This document shows positions 53,401 through 62,181 of a DNA stretch of 64,000 nt, in pieces. The stretch comes from Pseudoalteromonas arctica A 37-1-2 (GTDB lineage Bacteria > Pseudomonadota > Gammaproteobacteria > Enterobacterales > Alteromonadaceae). Position 1 is the first letter of the stretch; each line of letters begins with the position of its first letter. The stretch lies in NCBI RefSeq assembly GCF_000238395.3, contig NZ_CP011025.1, positions 1,302,001 to 1,366,000 of the forward strand, written 5' to 3'. The position numbers were made by a program, and so were the translations under genes. Below the pieces are notes generated by a model. The model made no database searches and was not told the DNA's origin. It saw nothing but the letters and a program-made list of their open reading frames with translations.

Positions 53401-54346
53401 TCGTGGACTTGATTTAGCCAAACTTAAAGCAGAGCTGCAAGGTGAAGTAACCGAAACACTGTCTAAAGTAGCCGATAAAGGCATTGAAAAATCAGACCTA
53501 ACACAATGGGACTTTGGTGAGCTGCCAGCGTCATATGTTAAAAAACAAGGTCAATACGAAATAAAAGCATACCCTGCGCTGGTGGATAAAAAATCAGCCG
53601 CTGCAGTGGAGCTTTTTGATAGTGAAGCAAAAGCGCAGCAAGCGCATCAACAAGGTTTGCGCCGTTTAGTATTGTTAAATGTGCCGTCGCCAATTAAGTA
53701 CTTACAACAAAACTTACCGAATAAGGCAAAGCTGGGTTTGTACTTTAACCCATTTGGTAAAATAGCTGATTTAATTGATGACTGTATCGCCGCAGGTGTT
53801 GATAGCTTATTAGTGAAACACGGCGATATACGCGATGAAAAAGTATTTGAAACAGTAAAAGAGCAAATACGAGGTGAGCTCGGTGATGCCGTTGTATCGA
53901 TTGCAACGCAAGTTGAGCAAGTATTAAGTATTGCGCACGCACTGCATAAAAAAATGAAAGGGCGCGTTGATTTAACGATGATAACCGCGCATGGCGATAT
54001 AAAATCACAGCTTGAGTCACTTATATTTAAAGGTTTTGTGAGCGCGCATGGCGCAGATAAAATAACGGATTTAATTCGTTATTTAAAAGCGATTCAAAAA
54101 CGTTTAGAGAAGCTGCCTGTGGATCCAAATCGTGATAGGTTATGCGTACTAGAGTTGGATAAAGTTGCTCAAGAGTACAAAAAAGTAGTTAATAAAACGC
54201 CTAAAGGCTTGCCTATTCCACAAGAAGTAACCGCTATTTTTTGGATGCAACAAGAGCTTAGAGTGTCGCTATTTGCTCAAACGCTTGGAACTCCTTACCC
54301 AATTTCGGCTAAGCGAGTACTTAATGCGATAAAAGAGATAGAATAA
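50453..54346 (+). CDS. hrpA: ATP-dependent RNA helicase HrpA
   Basis: A large DEAH-box RNA helicase of 1297 residues (E. coli HrpA about 1300). Motif I is IIAGETGSGKTTQIPK near residue 95, then TQPRRLAARTVANRIAEE, DEAHERSLNIDF (motif II), the SAT motif ITSATIDPERFSKHF, and QRMGRCGR (motif VI) near 390. The long C-terminal region includes the helicase-associated and OB-fold parts typical of HrpA, for example GSGLFKKSPKWIMSAELVET. HrpA acts on mRNA and on stalled colliding ribosomes. The ATG at 50453 lies very close to AAGG, so an in-frame GTG two codons later may be the true start. Confidence 0.96.
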   Translation: MRVVNLGQLFGELKTCLKKDQFIFKKRLHGVKKITDENKHANALEKIAADITRSQELRDKRLAGLPKVTYPEQLPVSQKKETIKDAIANNQVIIIAGETGSGKTTQIPKMCLELGRGVDGLIGHTQPRRLAARTVANRIAEEMKCELGQQVGFKIRFSDQVSNNTYVKLMTDGILLAEIQQDRFLNQYDTIIIDEAHERSLNIDFILGYLKNLLPKRPDLKIIITSATIDPERFSKHFDDAPIIEVSGRTFPVDVRYNPTADINKEDMEAEGDQLQGIFDAVDELCAEGPGDILIFLNGEREIRDTADALSKRNLKHTDVLPLYSRLSNAEQNRIFAPHSRRHIILSTNVAETSLTVPGIRYVIDPGTARISRYSYRTKVQRLPIEPISQASANQRMGRCGRVEAGICIRLYSEDDFLSRPEFTDPEILRTNLASVILQMLALGLGDMAQFPFVQAPDSRNISDGLSLLEELQAVKPDKRDSKTSLTASGRELSRLPVDPRLAKMVLTAHKLGALREVIVIVAALSIQDPRERPQEKRAAANEKHGRFDDPDSDFIAFLNLWNYLEEQQSELTNGQFRKLCQKDFLAYMRLREWQDIVYQISTVCNEMGMKATSQAADGELVHKALLSGMLSHIGFKDEKQIYKGARNSQFHIFPGSGLFKKSPKWIMSAELVETSKLYARTNAKIDINWVEPLAQHLVKRSYTEPHWEKKPGAVIAFEQQTLYGLLVVNKRRCVYSNIDPKVSRELFVRTALVEQELGLNEGFLAFNSELIEDIQVLENKSRRRDILVDEQTLFEFYDKKIPKEINNRAAFLKWYKTQKQQNKHYLHMTREELMQHGASNITEFDYPDTWQQDNIILPLAYHFDPGQAVDGVAVQIPVALLNQVQESGFDWHIPAFRHELISGLIKSLPKSLRRNFVPAPNYADAVLAAIEPMQGSLIDALAMRLLRMTGVRVDAEAWDLTALAPHLRLQFEVRDEHDKLLARGLDLAKLKAELQGEVTETLSKVADKGIEKSDLTQWDFGELPASYVKKQGQYEIKAYPALVDKKSAAAVELFDSEAKAQQAHQQGLRRLVLLNVPSPIKYLQQNLPNKAKLGLYFNPFGKIADLIDDCIAAGVDSLLVKHGDIRDEKVFETVKEQIRGELGDAVVSIATQVEQVLSIAHALHKKMKGRVDLTMITAHGDIKSQLESLIFKGFVSAHGADKITDLIRYLKAIQKRLEKLPVDPNRDRLCVLELDKVAQEYKKVVNKTPKGLPIPQEVTAIFWMQQELRVSLFAQTLGTPYPISAKRVLNAIKEIE

Positions 54347-54421
54347 AACTTGCATTTTCTATTAAGCTTAGTACCTTAATAGGAGGATTTATTTTTGTTT
54401 TGAAAAGGAAGTGACATAGTT

Positions 54422-54802
54422 ATGTCCTCATCGATTGAACATAAAACAAAGCGACTTTTAGTGGTAGACGACGAGTATTTTAATTTTGAAATGCTCAAAG
54501 CAGCACTCGCGTCGAAATTTGATGTTAGTTATGCAGATTCAGGGCAAAGCTGTCTTGCATCGGCAATTGCGAGTCCGCCAGATATAATTTTGCTTGATGT
54601 TTGTATGCCTGGTCTTGATGGTTATGATACATGCCGAATGCTAAAACACACACCTGAAACAAAAAATATTCCTGTTGTTATGGTATCGGGCCTAGAGTCT
54701 CCATCTGAAAAACAAGCAGGGTTTGACGCTGGTTGTAACGCATATGTTGTAAAGCCATTTTCAGTGGGTGCTTTGTTGGAAGAAATTAACACGGTTTTTT
54801 AG
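54422..54802 (+). CDS. Single-domain response regulator (CheY-like)
   Basis: A 126-residue receiver domain without an output domain. VDDEYFNFE supplies the acidic pocket, LLDVCMPGLDG carries the phosphoacceptor aspartate near residue 59, and VVKPFSVG the conserved lysine near 109. It is followed by a PilZ-domain gene nine bases later, so the pair may form a small signalling module. Its cognate kinase is not adjacent. AAGGAAG upstream is a good ribosome site. Confidence 0.9.
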   Translation: MSSSIEHKTKRLLVVDDEYFNFEMLKAALASKFDVSYADSGQSCLASAIASPPDIILLDVCMPGLDGYDTCRMLKHTPETKNIPVVMVSGLESPSEKQAGFDAGCNAYVVKPFSVGALLEEINTVF

Positions 54803-54811
54803 AGGTAACGT

Positions 54812-55108
54812 ATGTTTACTGATGATAAGCGAAATTTTAGACGCATGCAGATCAATACACCTGCAAATTTAACAACGATAGAACCAATAGCGGGTTTAAG
54901 TTTTGCCGCAGAGTGCGTGGATTTAAGTGCAACAGGTTTATCAATTCATTTAGATGAATTACTTGAACCTAATACATTACTGACGGTGAACATTGATTCG
55001 ACTCACCCAAGTATTGCGCCTTTAAATGCAACAGCAAAAGTAATACGTGCCAGCAAAGAAGATGATGGCACGGTAACAGCAGGTCTTGAAATCATTCAGT
55101 TTAACTAA
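54812..55108 (+). CDS. PilZ domain protein
   Basis: A 98-residue PilZ-like domain. The N-terminal RRMQINTPANLT contains the RxxxR-type arginines (DDKRNFRRMQI) and VDLSATGLSIHL matches the DxSxxG element, both needed for c-di-GMP binding. The protein should therefore be a c-di-GMP effector. It starts nine bases after the single-domain response regulator and probably shares its transcript. Confidence 0.88.
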   Translation: MFTDDKRNFRRMQINTPANLTTIEPIAGLSFAAECVDLSATGLSIHLDELLEPNTLLTVNIDSTHPSIAPLNATAKVIRASKEDDGTVTAGLEIIQFN

Positions 55109-55138
55109 CTTGAATCCAGTTAAACTCAATAGTAGATA

Positions 55139-56329
55139 TTAAAAAACCTTACAGATTAAGCCTTTTAAGTAAAAGCCTTCAGGGTAGCTGCCAGCAATTG
55201 GGTGATCAGCTGCCTGGTTTAATCGCTCCATTATAAGTAGGTCTTTACCTGCATCAAGTGCTGCATCGGCTACTACTTTTTGAAATAAGTTTTGTTCCAT
55301 TAAACCAGAGCATGAGAACGTTAGTAATGTTCCACCTGGTTTTAGTATTTGCATGGCAATCATATTGATATCTTTATAACCACGACACGCACCGGTTAGC
55401 TGCGCTTTATTATCAGCAAACTTTGGTGGGTCCATTACGATGGTATCAAACTGTCTACCTTCGTCGCGGTATTGGCGTAGTAACTTAAATACGTCCTGCT
55501 TAACAAAACTTACTTTATTTAAATCTAAGTTATTATGTTCAACATTACGTTTTGCTGTATCTAAAGCGGGTTGAGATACATCTACGTTAGTTACATGCTC
55601 ACATCCACCACGCAGGGCGTACAACGAAAATGTACCTGTATAACTAAAACAGTTAAGTACCGTTTTACCCTTTGAGAAGCGCTCAAGTGCGGCGCGGCTA
55701 TCGCGCTGGTCTAAATAAAAGCCCGTTTTATGTCCATCAATTATATCGACTTCAATTTTAAAACCGTTTTCCTCAATAAGTACCGGCTGTGTTGGTTCGT
55801 TACCCCAAAGAGCGCCTTTTATTGGCTCTAAGCCTTCTTTAGTGCGTACTTCTACGTCTGAGCGCTCGTATATGCTAGAACCTGGGAAAATAGACATCAA
55901 CGCGCCAACAATCTCGCCTTTATGACGCTCGGCACCCGCACTTAGTAGCTGACACACTAACACGTTATCAAACTTATCGATTGTAACGCCTGGTAAGTAA
56001 TCAGATTCAGCAGCACATAATCGAAACCCTGTTAATCCGCCTTCTTCTATTACTTGGCTACGTGCTTCTAATGAGCGACGTAAACGGCGTTCAAAAAAGT
56101 TTTGGTCGATTACTTCTTTTTCGTCAAAGCTCCAAACACGTGCGCGAATTTGTGAGTGAGGGCTGTAAGCAGCAGTTGCTAAAAACTTACCTTCGCTATC
56201 GTGAATCGTTACTGTGTCGCCTAATCCAGGTTTACCTTTAATTTTTTTGATGGCTTTTGAAAATAACCAAGGGTGTTTTCTTTTTAATGATTTATCGCGA
56301 CCAGCTTGTAGGTAAACGGCAGATGACAT
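55139..56329 (-). CDS. rlmI: 23S rRNA (cytosine(1962)-C5)-methyltransferase RlmI
   Basis: A 396-residue SAM-dependent methyltransferase that modifies C1962 of 23S rRNA. An N-terminal PUA domain ([19 protein letters not shown] at the start) is followed by the EEI-like region and the Rossmann domain: [19 protein letters not shown] near residue 220, [14 protein letters not shown], and [14 protein letters not shown] near 297. The late LTFSCSG holds the catalytic cysteine region. Length and order match E. coli RlmI, distinguishing it from the shorter relative at 19351. Confidence 0.94.
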   Translation of the reverse strand: MSSAVYLQAGRDKSLKRKHPWLFSKAIKKIKGKPGLGDTVTIHDSEGKFLATAAYSPHSQIRARVWSFDEKEVIDQNFFERRLRRSLEARSQVIEEGGLTGFRLCAAESDYLPGVTIDKFDNVLVCQLLSAGAERHKGEIVGALMSIFPGSSIYERSDVEVRTKEGLEPIKGALWGNEPTQPVLIEENGFKIEVDIIDGHKTGFYLDQRDSRAALERFSKGKTVLNCFSYTGTFSLYALRGGCEHVTNVDVSQPALDTAKRNVEHNNLDLNKVSFVKQDVFKLLRQYRDEGRQFDTIVMDPPKFADNKAQLTGACRGYKDINMIAMQILKPGGTLLTFSCSGLMEQNLFQKVVADAALDAGKDLLIMERLNQAADHPIAGSYPEGFYLKGLICKVF

Positions 56330-56389
56330 AAGGCTTCTCAGTAGTAATAAATAAGCGCTGTATTTTAGTCAAGCAAGGAGCAACATACA

Positions 56390-56425
56390 ATGAATGTTTT
56401 GCAAGGTGGGCATAAAGCACGGTAA
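56390..56425 (+). other. Possible 11-codon leader peptide with strong ribosome site
   Basis: AAGGAG (56375-56380) is nine bases before ATG at 56390, which opens a frame of only 11 codons (MNVLQGGHKAR) and a stop. The best ribosome site here thus serves this short frame rather than the HD-domain gene, whose alternative ATG at 56394 is 13 bases from it. Translation is unproven. Confidence 0.3.
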
Positions 56426-56468
56426 AGTACGGATAATTTATCGATTCATTAGCTTTTGGAACCTAATA

Positions 56469-57125
56469 GTGCCTGACGCCGTTTTAAGCCCCGATTTAAA
56501 AATACTTAATTCACAATGCAGAGAATTTATAACCTCTTTAGTGCATGCCGATGTTGCTCACGATATTACCCATATAGAACGCGTGGTGCGCGTTGCAATA
56601 CAGTTATGTAATGCGGAGCAGGCAAACATGTCAGTTGTATTACCTGCTGCGTGGATGCACGACTGTGTGGCGGTGGCTAAAAACCACCCTGATCGTGCAA
56701 AAGCCTCTACTATGGCAGCCGATAAGGCATTGGAATTTTTAAAATCTATTAATTATGACGAGTCACTTTTTGATGAGATTCATCATGCAATTGCCGCTCA
56801 TAGTTTCAGCGCAAATATAAAAATTAAAACAGTTGAAGCGCAAATAGTACAAGATGCTGACAGAATGGATGCATTGGGCGCTATTGGAGTGAGTCGATGC
56901 ATGAAAGTAGGCGGATCAATTTCTCGGTTATTGTATAACCCAGAAGACCCTTTTTGTATTGAACGCGAGGCTGATGATAAAACATACACGCTTGATCACT
57001 TTTTTATAAAGTTATTACATATTGCCGATAGTATGAATACGCCATCTGCTAAAGCAGAAGCGAATAGACGTACAAGGTATATGCATGACTTTTTAGAGCA
57101 ATTAAAGTCAGAAATAGGTGAGTAA
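56469..57125 (+). CDS. HD domain phosphohydrolase, YedJ-like
   Basis: A metal-dependent HD-domain phosphohydrolase of 218 residues similar to E. coli YedJ. The first histidine is in VAHDITHIERVVRVA near residue 28, the HD doublet in AAWMHDCVAVAKNHPDRA near 57, and IAAHSFSANIKIKTVEAQIV plus DADRMDALGAIG supply the remaining metal ligands. The substrate is probably a nucleotide or phosphorylated metabolite. The GTG at 56469, with GGA nine bases before it, matches the family N terminus; a longer in-frame start at the ATG at 56394 is possible. It overlaps the VOC gene by eight bases. Confidence 0.82.
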   Translation: MPDAVLSPDLKILNSQCREFITSLVHADVAHDITHIERVVRVAIQLCNAEQANMSVVLPAAWMHDCVAVAKNHPDRAKASTMAADKALEFLKSINYDESLFDEIHHAIAAHSFSANIKIKTVEAQIVQDADRMDALGAIGVSRCMKVGGSISRLLYNPEDPFCIEREADDKTYTLDHFFIKLLHIADSMNTPSAKAEANRRTRYMHDFLEQLKSEIGE

Positions 57126-57567
57126 CGTGAATAATACAAGCATACCTAAATTATCTGGGATTGATCATAGCCATTTAAATGTTGATAACTTGATTGATGC
57201 CGTTAAGTGGTATGAGCGTGTTTTAGGTTTTAGTGTAGTACCCGAGCTTGCCTTTTGGGATGAGGACGGACGCGGCCCTTTAACACTTGAAGATACTAGT
57301 TCAACAACTCGTTTAGCACTTTTTGAAGGTGAGGGGCGTAGTAAAGGGATTGCATTTTTGGCCTCAGGGGATCAATTTATTCAATGGCGTAATCATCTTG
57401 AGGGTTTAAATATAAAAGTAGTTTTAGCAGATCATGGTGTAACGTTTTCTATGTACTTTAAAGATGAAAGCGGTAATAGCCATGAAATTACGTCACATGA
57501 CTATCGTTATATAAAGTCTTACTATCCAAATGTTGAGCTTGGCTCTCACAGCGCTAAAAAGAATTAG
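57118..57567 (+). CDS. VOC-family (glyoxalase/bleomycin-resistance-like) protein
   Basis: A 149-residue metalloenzyme-like domain protein. IDHSHLNVDNLIDAVKWYERVLGF near residues 15-38 gives the first metal histidine and the beta-alpha-beta motif; the later FSMYFKDESGNSHEITSHDY has the acidic and histidine residues of the second half. Substrate unknown. The GTG start at 57118 overlaps the HD gene; a second GTG three codons later is possible. It converges with the HD-GYP regulator, overlapping its stop by four bases. Confidence 0.82.
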   Translation: MSNVNNTSIPKLSGIDHSHLNVDNLIDAVKWYERVLGFSVVPELAFWDEDGRGPLTLEDTSSTTRLALFEGEGRSKGIAFLASGDQFIQWRNHLEGLNIKVVLADHGVTFSMYFKDESGNSHEITSHDYRYIKSYYPNVELGSHSAKKN

Positions 57568-58556
57568 CTTTCTTGATTTGAATTTTTTATAGCAAGAATA
57601 TCGTCTAATTTTTTCACAAATAGTTCGATTAGAGCGGGATCAAAATGAGCTCCTGCTTGCTCTTGCATATGCAAAACTGTTTTCTCTACACTCCATGCCT
57701 CTTTATAAGGGCGTTTTGAAGTCAGAGCATCAAAAACGTCAGCAACGGCAACAATTCTACCTTCAATTGATATTTCTTCGCCTTTGATCCCGTTAGGATA
57801 GCCTGAACCATCCCATTTTTCGTGGTGTTCAATAGCAAGTTTATGAGCGAGTTGTAATAATGGCGATGAAGAATTTGCTAATATTTGTGCACCAATTATG
57901 GCGTGTTTCTTCATATGTTCAAACTCTTCAGAAGTTAACTTTCCTGGCTTGAGTAAGATAGCATCAGGGATACCTATTTTCCCAACATCGTGCATTGGGG
58001 CGGCTTGGCGTAAAAGCTCTGCACTTTGCTCATCCATACCTAGCGCTAATGCTAATACTTTGCTGTATTGGCTCATACGCACTATATGTTCGCCAGTGTC
58101 AGTATCTTTATATTCAGCAGCACGGCCTAGACGTTGTACTAAATCTACATGTGCTTGTTTTAATTGCTCAGCTTGCACTAGCGATAAGTGAGTTTTAACT
58201 CTAGCTCTTACAATAGCAGGGCTTATTGGCTTAGTAATATAATCTACGGCACCAAGTTCAAAACCTTTAAATTCATCATTTTCGTCCCCCAAAGCTGTCA
58301 CAAAAATAATGGGGATATGAGACGTTTTAGGATTGTTTTTTACCCGCTGGCAGACTTCAAACCCATTCATATCTGGCATCATTATGTCGAGCAAAATTAG
58401 CTTTGGTAGTTCTTTTTCAAGTAGTGCCAATGCGGCATCACCCGATTTAGCAAACGACATACGATATTGATTACCTAACACTTCGCGCATTACTTTTAGA
58501 TTTGCAGGCTCATCGTCAACAATTAATACTCGTGGCCTATCTGTTGTAAAATCCAT
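57564..58556 (-). CDS. Response regulator with HD-GYP domain
   Basis: A 330-residue two-domain protein: receiver (1-125, with LLDIMMPDMNGF near residue 57 as phosphoacceptor) and HD-GYP phosphodiesterase (145-320). The HD-GYP part shows MHDVGKIGIPD near 190 and LAIEHHEKWDGSGYPNGIKG with the GYP element near 260-275. It is expected to hydrolyse c-di-GMP on phosphorylation. It lies three bases after the MHYT hybrid kinase, so it is very likely the output of that phosphorelay. RpfG-like in architecture. Confidence 0.92.
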   Translation of the reverse strand: MDFTTDRPRVLIVDDEPANLKVMREVLGNQYRMSFAKSGDAALALLEKELPKLILLDIMMPDMNGFEVCQRVKNNPKTSHIPIIFVTALGDENDEFKGFELGAVDYITKPISPAIVRARVKTHLSLVQAEQLKQAHVDLVQRLGRAAEYKDTDTGEHIVRMSQYSKVLALALGMDEQSAELLRQAAPMHDVGKIGIPDAILLKPGKLTSEEFEHMKKHAIIGAQILANSSSPLLQLAHKLAIEHHEKWDGSGYPNGIKGEEISIEGRIVAVADVFDALTSKRPYKEAWSVEKTVLHMQEQAGAHFDPALIELFVKKLDDILAIKNSNQES

Positions 58557-58559
58557 TAA

Positions 58560-61500
58560 TTAATACTCATTGTTTGTTAGTTTTTCAAGTAAGGTTTCTA
58601 GTATTACGTGTGCTTTATCAAAATCAAATTCATCAAAGGCCTCGGCTATAGCATCAACATCATCTTGACAGTTAGCAGGTGCGCCGCGTTGCAGCTTTGC
58701 TAATAGCTCATCATTTAGCTCTGCGTTTTGTGCATCTTGATAAAGCGTCTTACACAGTGACTTAATTTCATCAATTGATAGCGTGTCAGAACTATTATCT
58801 TCAGGCTTACTACTTGGCTTATCGCAAGTATTAGATGACAGCAGTTGTGAGATGACAAGTAGCTCGTTTTTTATATCGTCTAAAGTACTAATAACTTTAG
58901 CGTCACTTTGTTTTTGCTCTAAATCGGTTAATAACTTCATTAATGTTATTAGGCCTAAGTTACCAGCAACACCTTTAAGTGTGTGAATGGTGCTATCGAC
59001 ATCTTTTATATTTGATAATTTATCACTGAATAATGTTTCGAACCGTTTATTACTGTCACTAATAAATTTAGTAATCTCTGTAAGTTGCTTACATTTAGAA
59101 CCCCAAAGGGCTAACCCTTTTTCAAAATCTATATGCTGCGCTTTAGGATCGCTTTGCGATATAACCATTTCTTTTGCAATACCAAGACCAAGCACTTGGG
59201 CTATTTCTTGGTTTAGCTGATTTATATCGACGGGTTTATTTGCAAAGCCATTCATGCCTGCTTTTTTAGCCGTAAGCTTATCTTGTTGTAATACACTGGC
59301 TGTGAGCGCGATAATTGGCGTGTATTTAATTTGTCTTTGATTTTCTATTGCTCTTATTTTTTGTGTTGCCTCTATGCCATCACACAATGGCATATGTATA
59401 TCCATTAAAATGACATCAAAGTCTTGTTCTTCAAATACTTTAATCGCTTCAAGTCCGTTAGATGCCTTGGTAACTGCATGTTGATCGCGTGACAGGAGTA
59501 AAGAAAGTAGTTCTGTATTTTGCTCTATATCGTCAACTACTAACACCCTAAGTGCAGGCAGTTGTGTGTGTAGACCATCAAAATGATCTATTTTAGTTTC
59601 GTCACCTAAAGTAAGCGGCAATGAAAAGTAAAAGCAGGTGCCTTTACCTAGCTCACTTACTAAGTTTATTGTTCCGCCCATAAGCTCTACAAGTTGTTTG
59701 CTTATGGTAGTACCAAGACCTGTACCACCAAAACGGCGAGTAGTAGTACCATCGGCTTGTTCGAAAGGTTGAAACACTGCTTGAATACGATCTTTTGCAA
59801 TACCAATACCGGTATCTTGCACTTCAAAAAACAGATGCTGATTTTGTGTTATAGCAACAGTTACGGTAACAGAGCCTTTTTCGGTAAACTTAATAGCATT
59901 ACCAATTAAATTAGTAAGTACTTGCCTGAGTCGATCTGGGTCACCGTAATAAGTAGCACTTACTGATTCTTTAATATGAAGTTTAAGTTCTAAATCTTTC
60001 TTTTTAGCTTCTAACCAAAAAGTAGAAATAATACTGTCTATTACTGGCTTTAAACTAAAGTGTATTGGCTCAATAGTGAGCTTACCGCGCTCTAGTTTTG
60101 CGGAATCGAGAATTTCATTTAATAATCTAAGTAATGAACGCGCTGCATTATTTACGGTAACTAAATGCTTTTGTTGTTCTTGATCAAGTGGGGTATCCAT
60201 TAATAGATCGCTAAAACCTATTATAGAATTCATTGGGGTGCGTATTTCATGGCTCATATTAGCCATAAAAGATTGCTTTGCATAAGCAGCTTCTTCAGCT
60301 TTGAATTTAGCTTGCTCTAGTTTTTCTTCATATTCTTTGCGTTCTGTAATATCAACTAAAACACCATCAATCCACTTTGCTTGGCCTTGGGTATCAAAGT
60401 CGATGCTGCCTTTATCTAAAAGCCATAAGATTTTACCGCTTCTGTGGCGAATTCTGTATTCGATTGAATACTGACGTTTCTCTTCTACGGCTTTTGTGAC
60501 GGCATCTACAATAGGTTGCTGGTCTGATTTTAAAACTAGATCGTTAAATTCAATGCAATGTTCAGTAAATTCATTAGGGTTATAACCCGTTAACTCGTTG
60601 ATGCTCGGGCTGATAAAAAGCATGGTCCAGTTATCATCAAATTTACACCTAAAAGCCACACCTGGCATGTTATCCATTAAAGAGCGATACTTTTGCTCTT
60701 TTTCTTCAAGGCTTTTTTGTAAAGCTCGTTGCTCTGATAAGTCTGTTATGAAGCCTACGTATAGAGGATTTTGCCCTGGCTGATTAACTTCTCCAATCCC
60801 CAAACGAATCGGGAATAAGTGGCCATTTTTATGCTTTGCAAAAATTTCACGGTTAACACCGATTACTTTACCTAAATCAATATTTTTAGCTTTAGAAAGG
60901 TAGCTATCGTGATGCATCGCGATAGCATCATCCATTAGCATTTTAATATTATGATTTTGTACTTCATTTTCGTGCCAGCCAAAAATTTTACTGGCTGATT
61001 CGTTAAAGCTCAAAATAATGCCGGTGTGATCAATCGTTACGATTCCATCAATGGCTGTGCCTAAAATTGCGTTTAAGCGAGACTCGTCGGCTGACTTTTC
61101 TTCAAGTAACATTTTATATCTGACCATGCCATTAAGTACCGCTACTACGCTTGTAATGGCAATCGTTGCAGTTGCAACCGCGATGGCTACAAAAGTGAGC
61201 CCAGCAGAAGCATTTGCGTCGTCATATAAAAGAGGGGATGTTGCAACAAAGCGTGTAGATGCCATGCCCATATAATGCATAGCAGCAACAGCAAAGCCTA
61301 ATATAATAGCGCTGATGGCTCTATTTTGTAGGTATGATAATTTTGGAAAAAATTTTTCAAGATTAAAGCGGCTATATAACGCTATAAACGAAAGAGCGAC
61401 GGCAACTAAAATTGAAAGGCCAAAGGTCAGTGGGTCATAGCGCAACATTGGGGAAAGCTCCATTGCAGCCATACCGCTGTAATGCATTGTACCAATACCA

Positions 61501-61892
61501 GCCCCAAGTAAGATGGAGCAAATGCTGAGCACTCTAAAGTTTCCATCACTATTTACAAGTATTGATACCGCATACTGGCATGCTAATAAAGCAGGAAGAA
61601 AAGAGAGTAGTGTGATTGTTGGATCGTAGCTTATATTAGTACATAGCGAAAAAGCTAACATACCTATAAAGTGCATACTCCAAATACCAGAAGAAAATAC
61701 AGTTGCTGCAGTTATATTTGCTAAACGTTGATAACGAGGGAATTTAGTCTCTTTTGCTAAATCAATGAGCTTAGTAGTAAAAAAAGCAGCAAAAATGGCT
61801 ATTAATACAGACATTGAGACTAGAAGAGGGTCGTAAACCCCATTAAGTATTAGGCTTGGATCTTGGTCTGTAATGAAGAAAGCTGATAGCAT
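58560..61892 (-). CDS. MHYT-PAS hybrid histidine kinase with receiver and Hpt domains
   Basis: A 1110-residue membrane sensor kinase. About residues 15-260 form the seven-helix MHYT sensor (MHFIGMLAFSL, MHYSGMAAMELS, MHYMGMASTRF), proposed to bind copper and sense O2, CO or NO. Two PAS domains follow (about 285-395 and 405-525). The kinase core has the H box ANMSHEIRTPMNSIIGFSDL with histidine 548, the N box LIGNAIKFTEKG and G boxes. A receiver domain (aspartate near 830, VILMDIHMPLCDG) and a C-terminal Hpt domain (IHTLKGVAGNLG near 969) complete a phosphorelay to the adjacent HD-GYP regulator, three bases downstream. Confidence 0.94.
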   Translation of the reverse strand: MLSAFFITDQDPSLILNGVYDPLLVSMSVLIAIFAAFFTTKLIDLAKETKFPRYQRLANITAATVFSSGIWSMHFIGMLAFSLCTNISYDPTITLLSFLPALLACQYAVSILVNSDGNFRVLSICSILLGAGIGTMHYSGMAAMELSPMLRYDPLTFGLSILVAVALSFIALYSRFNLEKFFPKLSYLQNRAISAIILGFAVAAMHYMGMASTRFVATSPLLYDDANASAGLTFVAIAVATATIAITSVVAVLNGMVRYKMLLEEKSADESRLNAILGTAIDGIVTIDHTGIILSFNESASKIFGWHENEVQNHNIKMLMDDAIAMHHDSYLSKAKNIDLGKVIGVNREIFAKHKNGHLFPIRLGIGEVNQPGQNPLYVGFITDLSEQRALQKSLEEKEQKYRSLMDNMPGVAFRCKFDDNWTMLFISPSINELTGYNPNEFTEHCIEFNDLVLKSDQQPIVDAVTKAVEEKRQYSIEYRIRHRSGKILWLLDKGSIDFDTQGQAKWIDGVLVDITERKEYEEKLEQAKFKAEEAAYAKQSFMANMSHEIRTPMNSIIGFSDLLMDTPLDQEQQKHLVTVNNAARSLLRLLNEILDSAKLERGKLTIEPIHFSLKPVIDSIISTFWLEAKKKDLELKLHIKESVSATYYGDPDRLRQVLTNLIGNAIKFTEKGSVTVTVAITQNQHLFFEVQDTGIGIAKDRIQAVFQPFEQADGTTTRRFGGTGLGTTISKQLVELMGGTINLVSELGKGTCFYFSLPLTLGDETKIDHFDGLHTQLPALRVLVVDDIEQNTELLSLLLSRDQHAVTKASNGLEAIKVFEEQDFDVILMDIHMPLCDGIEATQKIRAIENQRQIKYTPIIALTASVLQQDKLTAKKAGMNGFANKPVDINQLNQEIAQVLGLGIAKEMVISQSDPKAQHIDFEKGLALWGSKCKQLTEITKFISDSNKRFETLFSDKLSNIKDVDSTIHTLKGVAGNLGLITLMKLLTDLEQKQSDAKVISTLDDIKNELLVISQLLSSNTCDKPSSKPEDNSSDTLSIDEIKSLCKTLYQDAQNAELNDELLAKLQRGAPANCQDDVDAIAEAFDEFDFDKAHVILETLLEKLTNNEY

Positions 61893-62181
61893 AACGGCTC
61901 GAAATATAATCTTTATTTTACAAGTTTAATCTAATTTACTAATAAATGAACCGTTATTTCTAATCGCGCTATAAAGTGACGAATTCTAACCAAGTTTATT
62001 TATTTTTTGTTATTGAAGTAAATAAAATATTTTAACTTTCAATTCAAATAAAACAGACGGCTCAATCTATAGCTTATTATAATAAAGTGGATTAGGAGTT
62101 AGGTGCGACTGTATGCCTAAGAGTTTAAAATTGATGGTAATATGGATTATATAAACGGATGCTATATTTAGAGTTTAAGTC

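Noticed and set aside
54359..54382. A terminator after hrpA (CTATTAAG / CTTAATAG hairpin)
   Set aside because: The stem is AT-rich and followed by GAGGATTT rather than a U-run, so it is a weak candidate at best.
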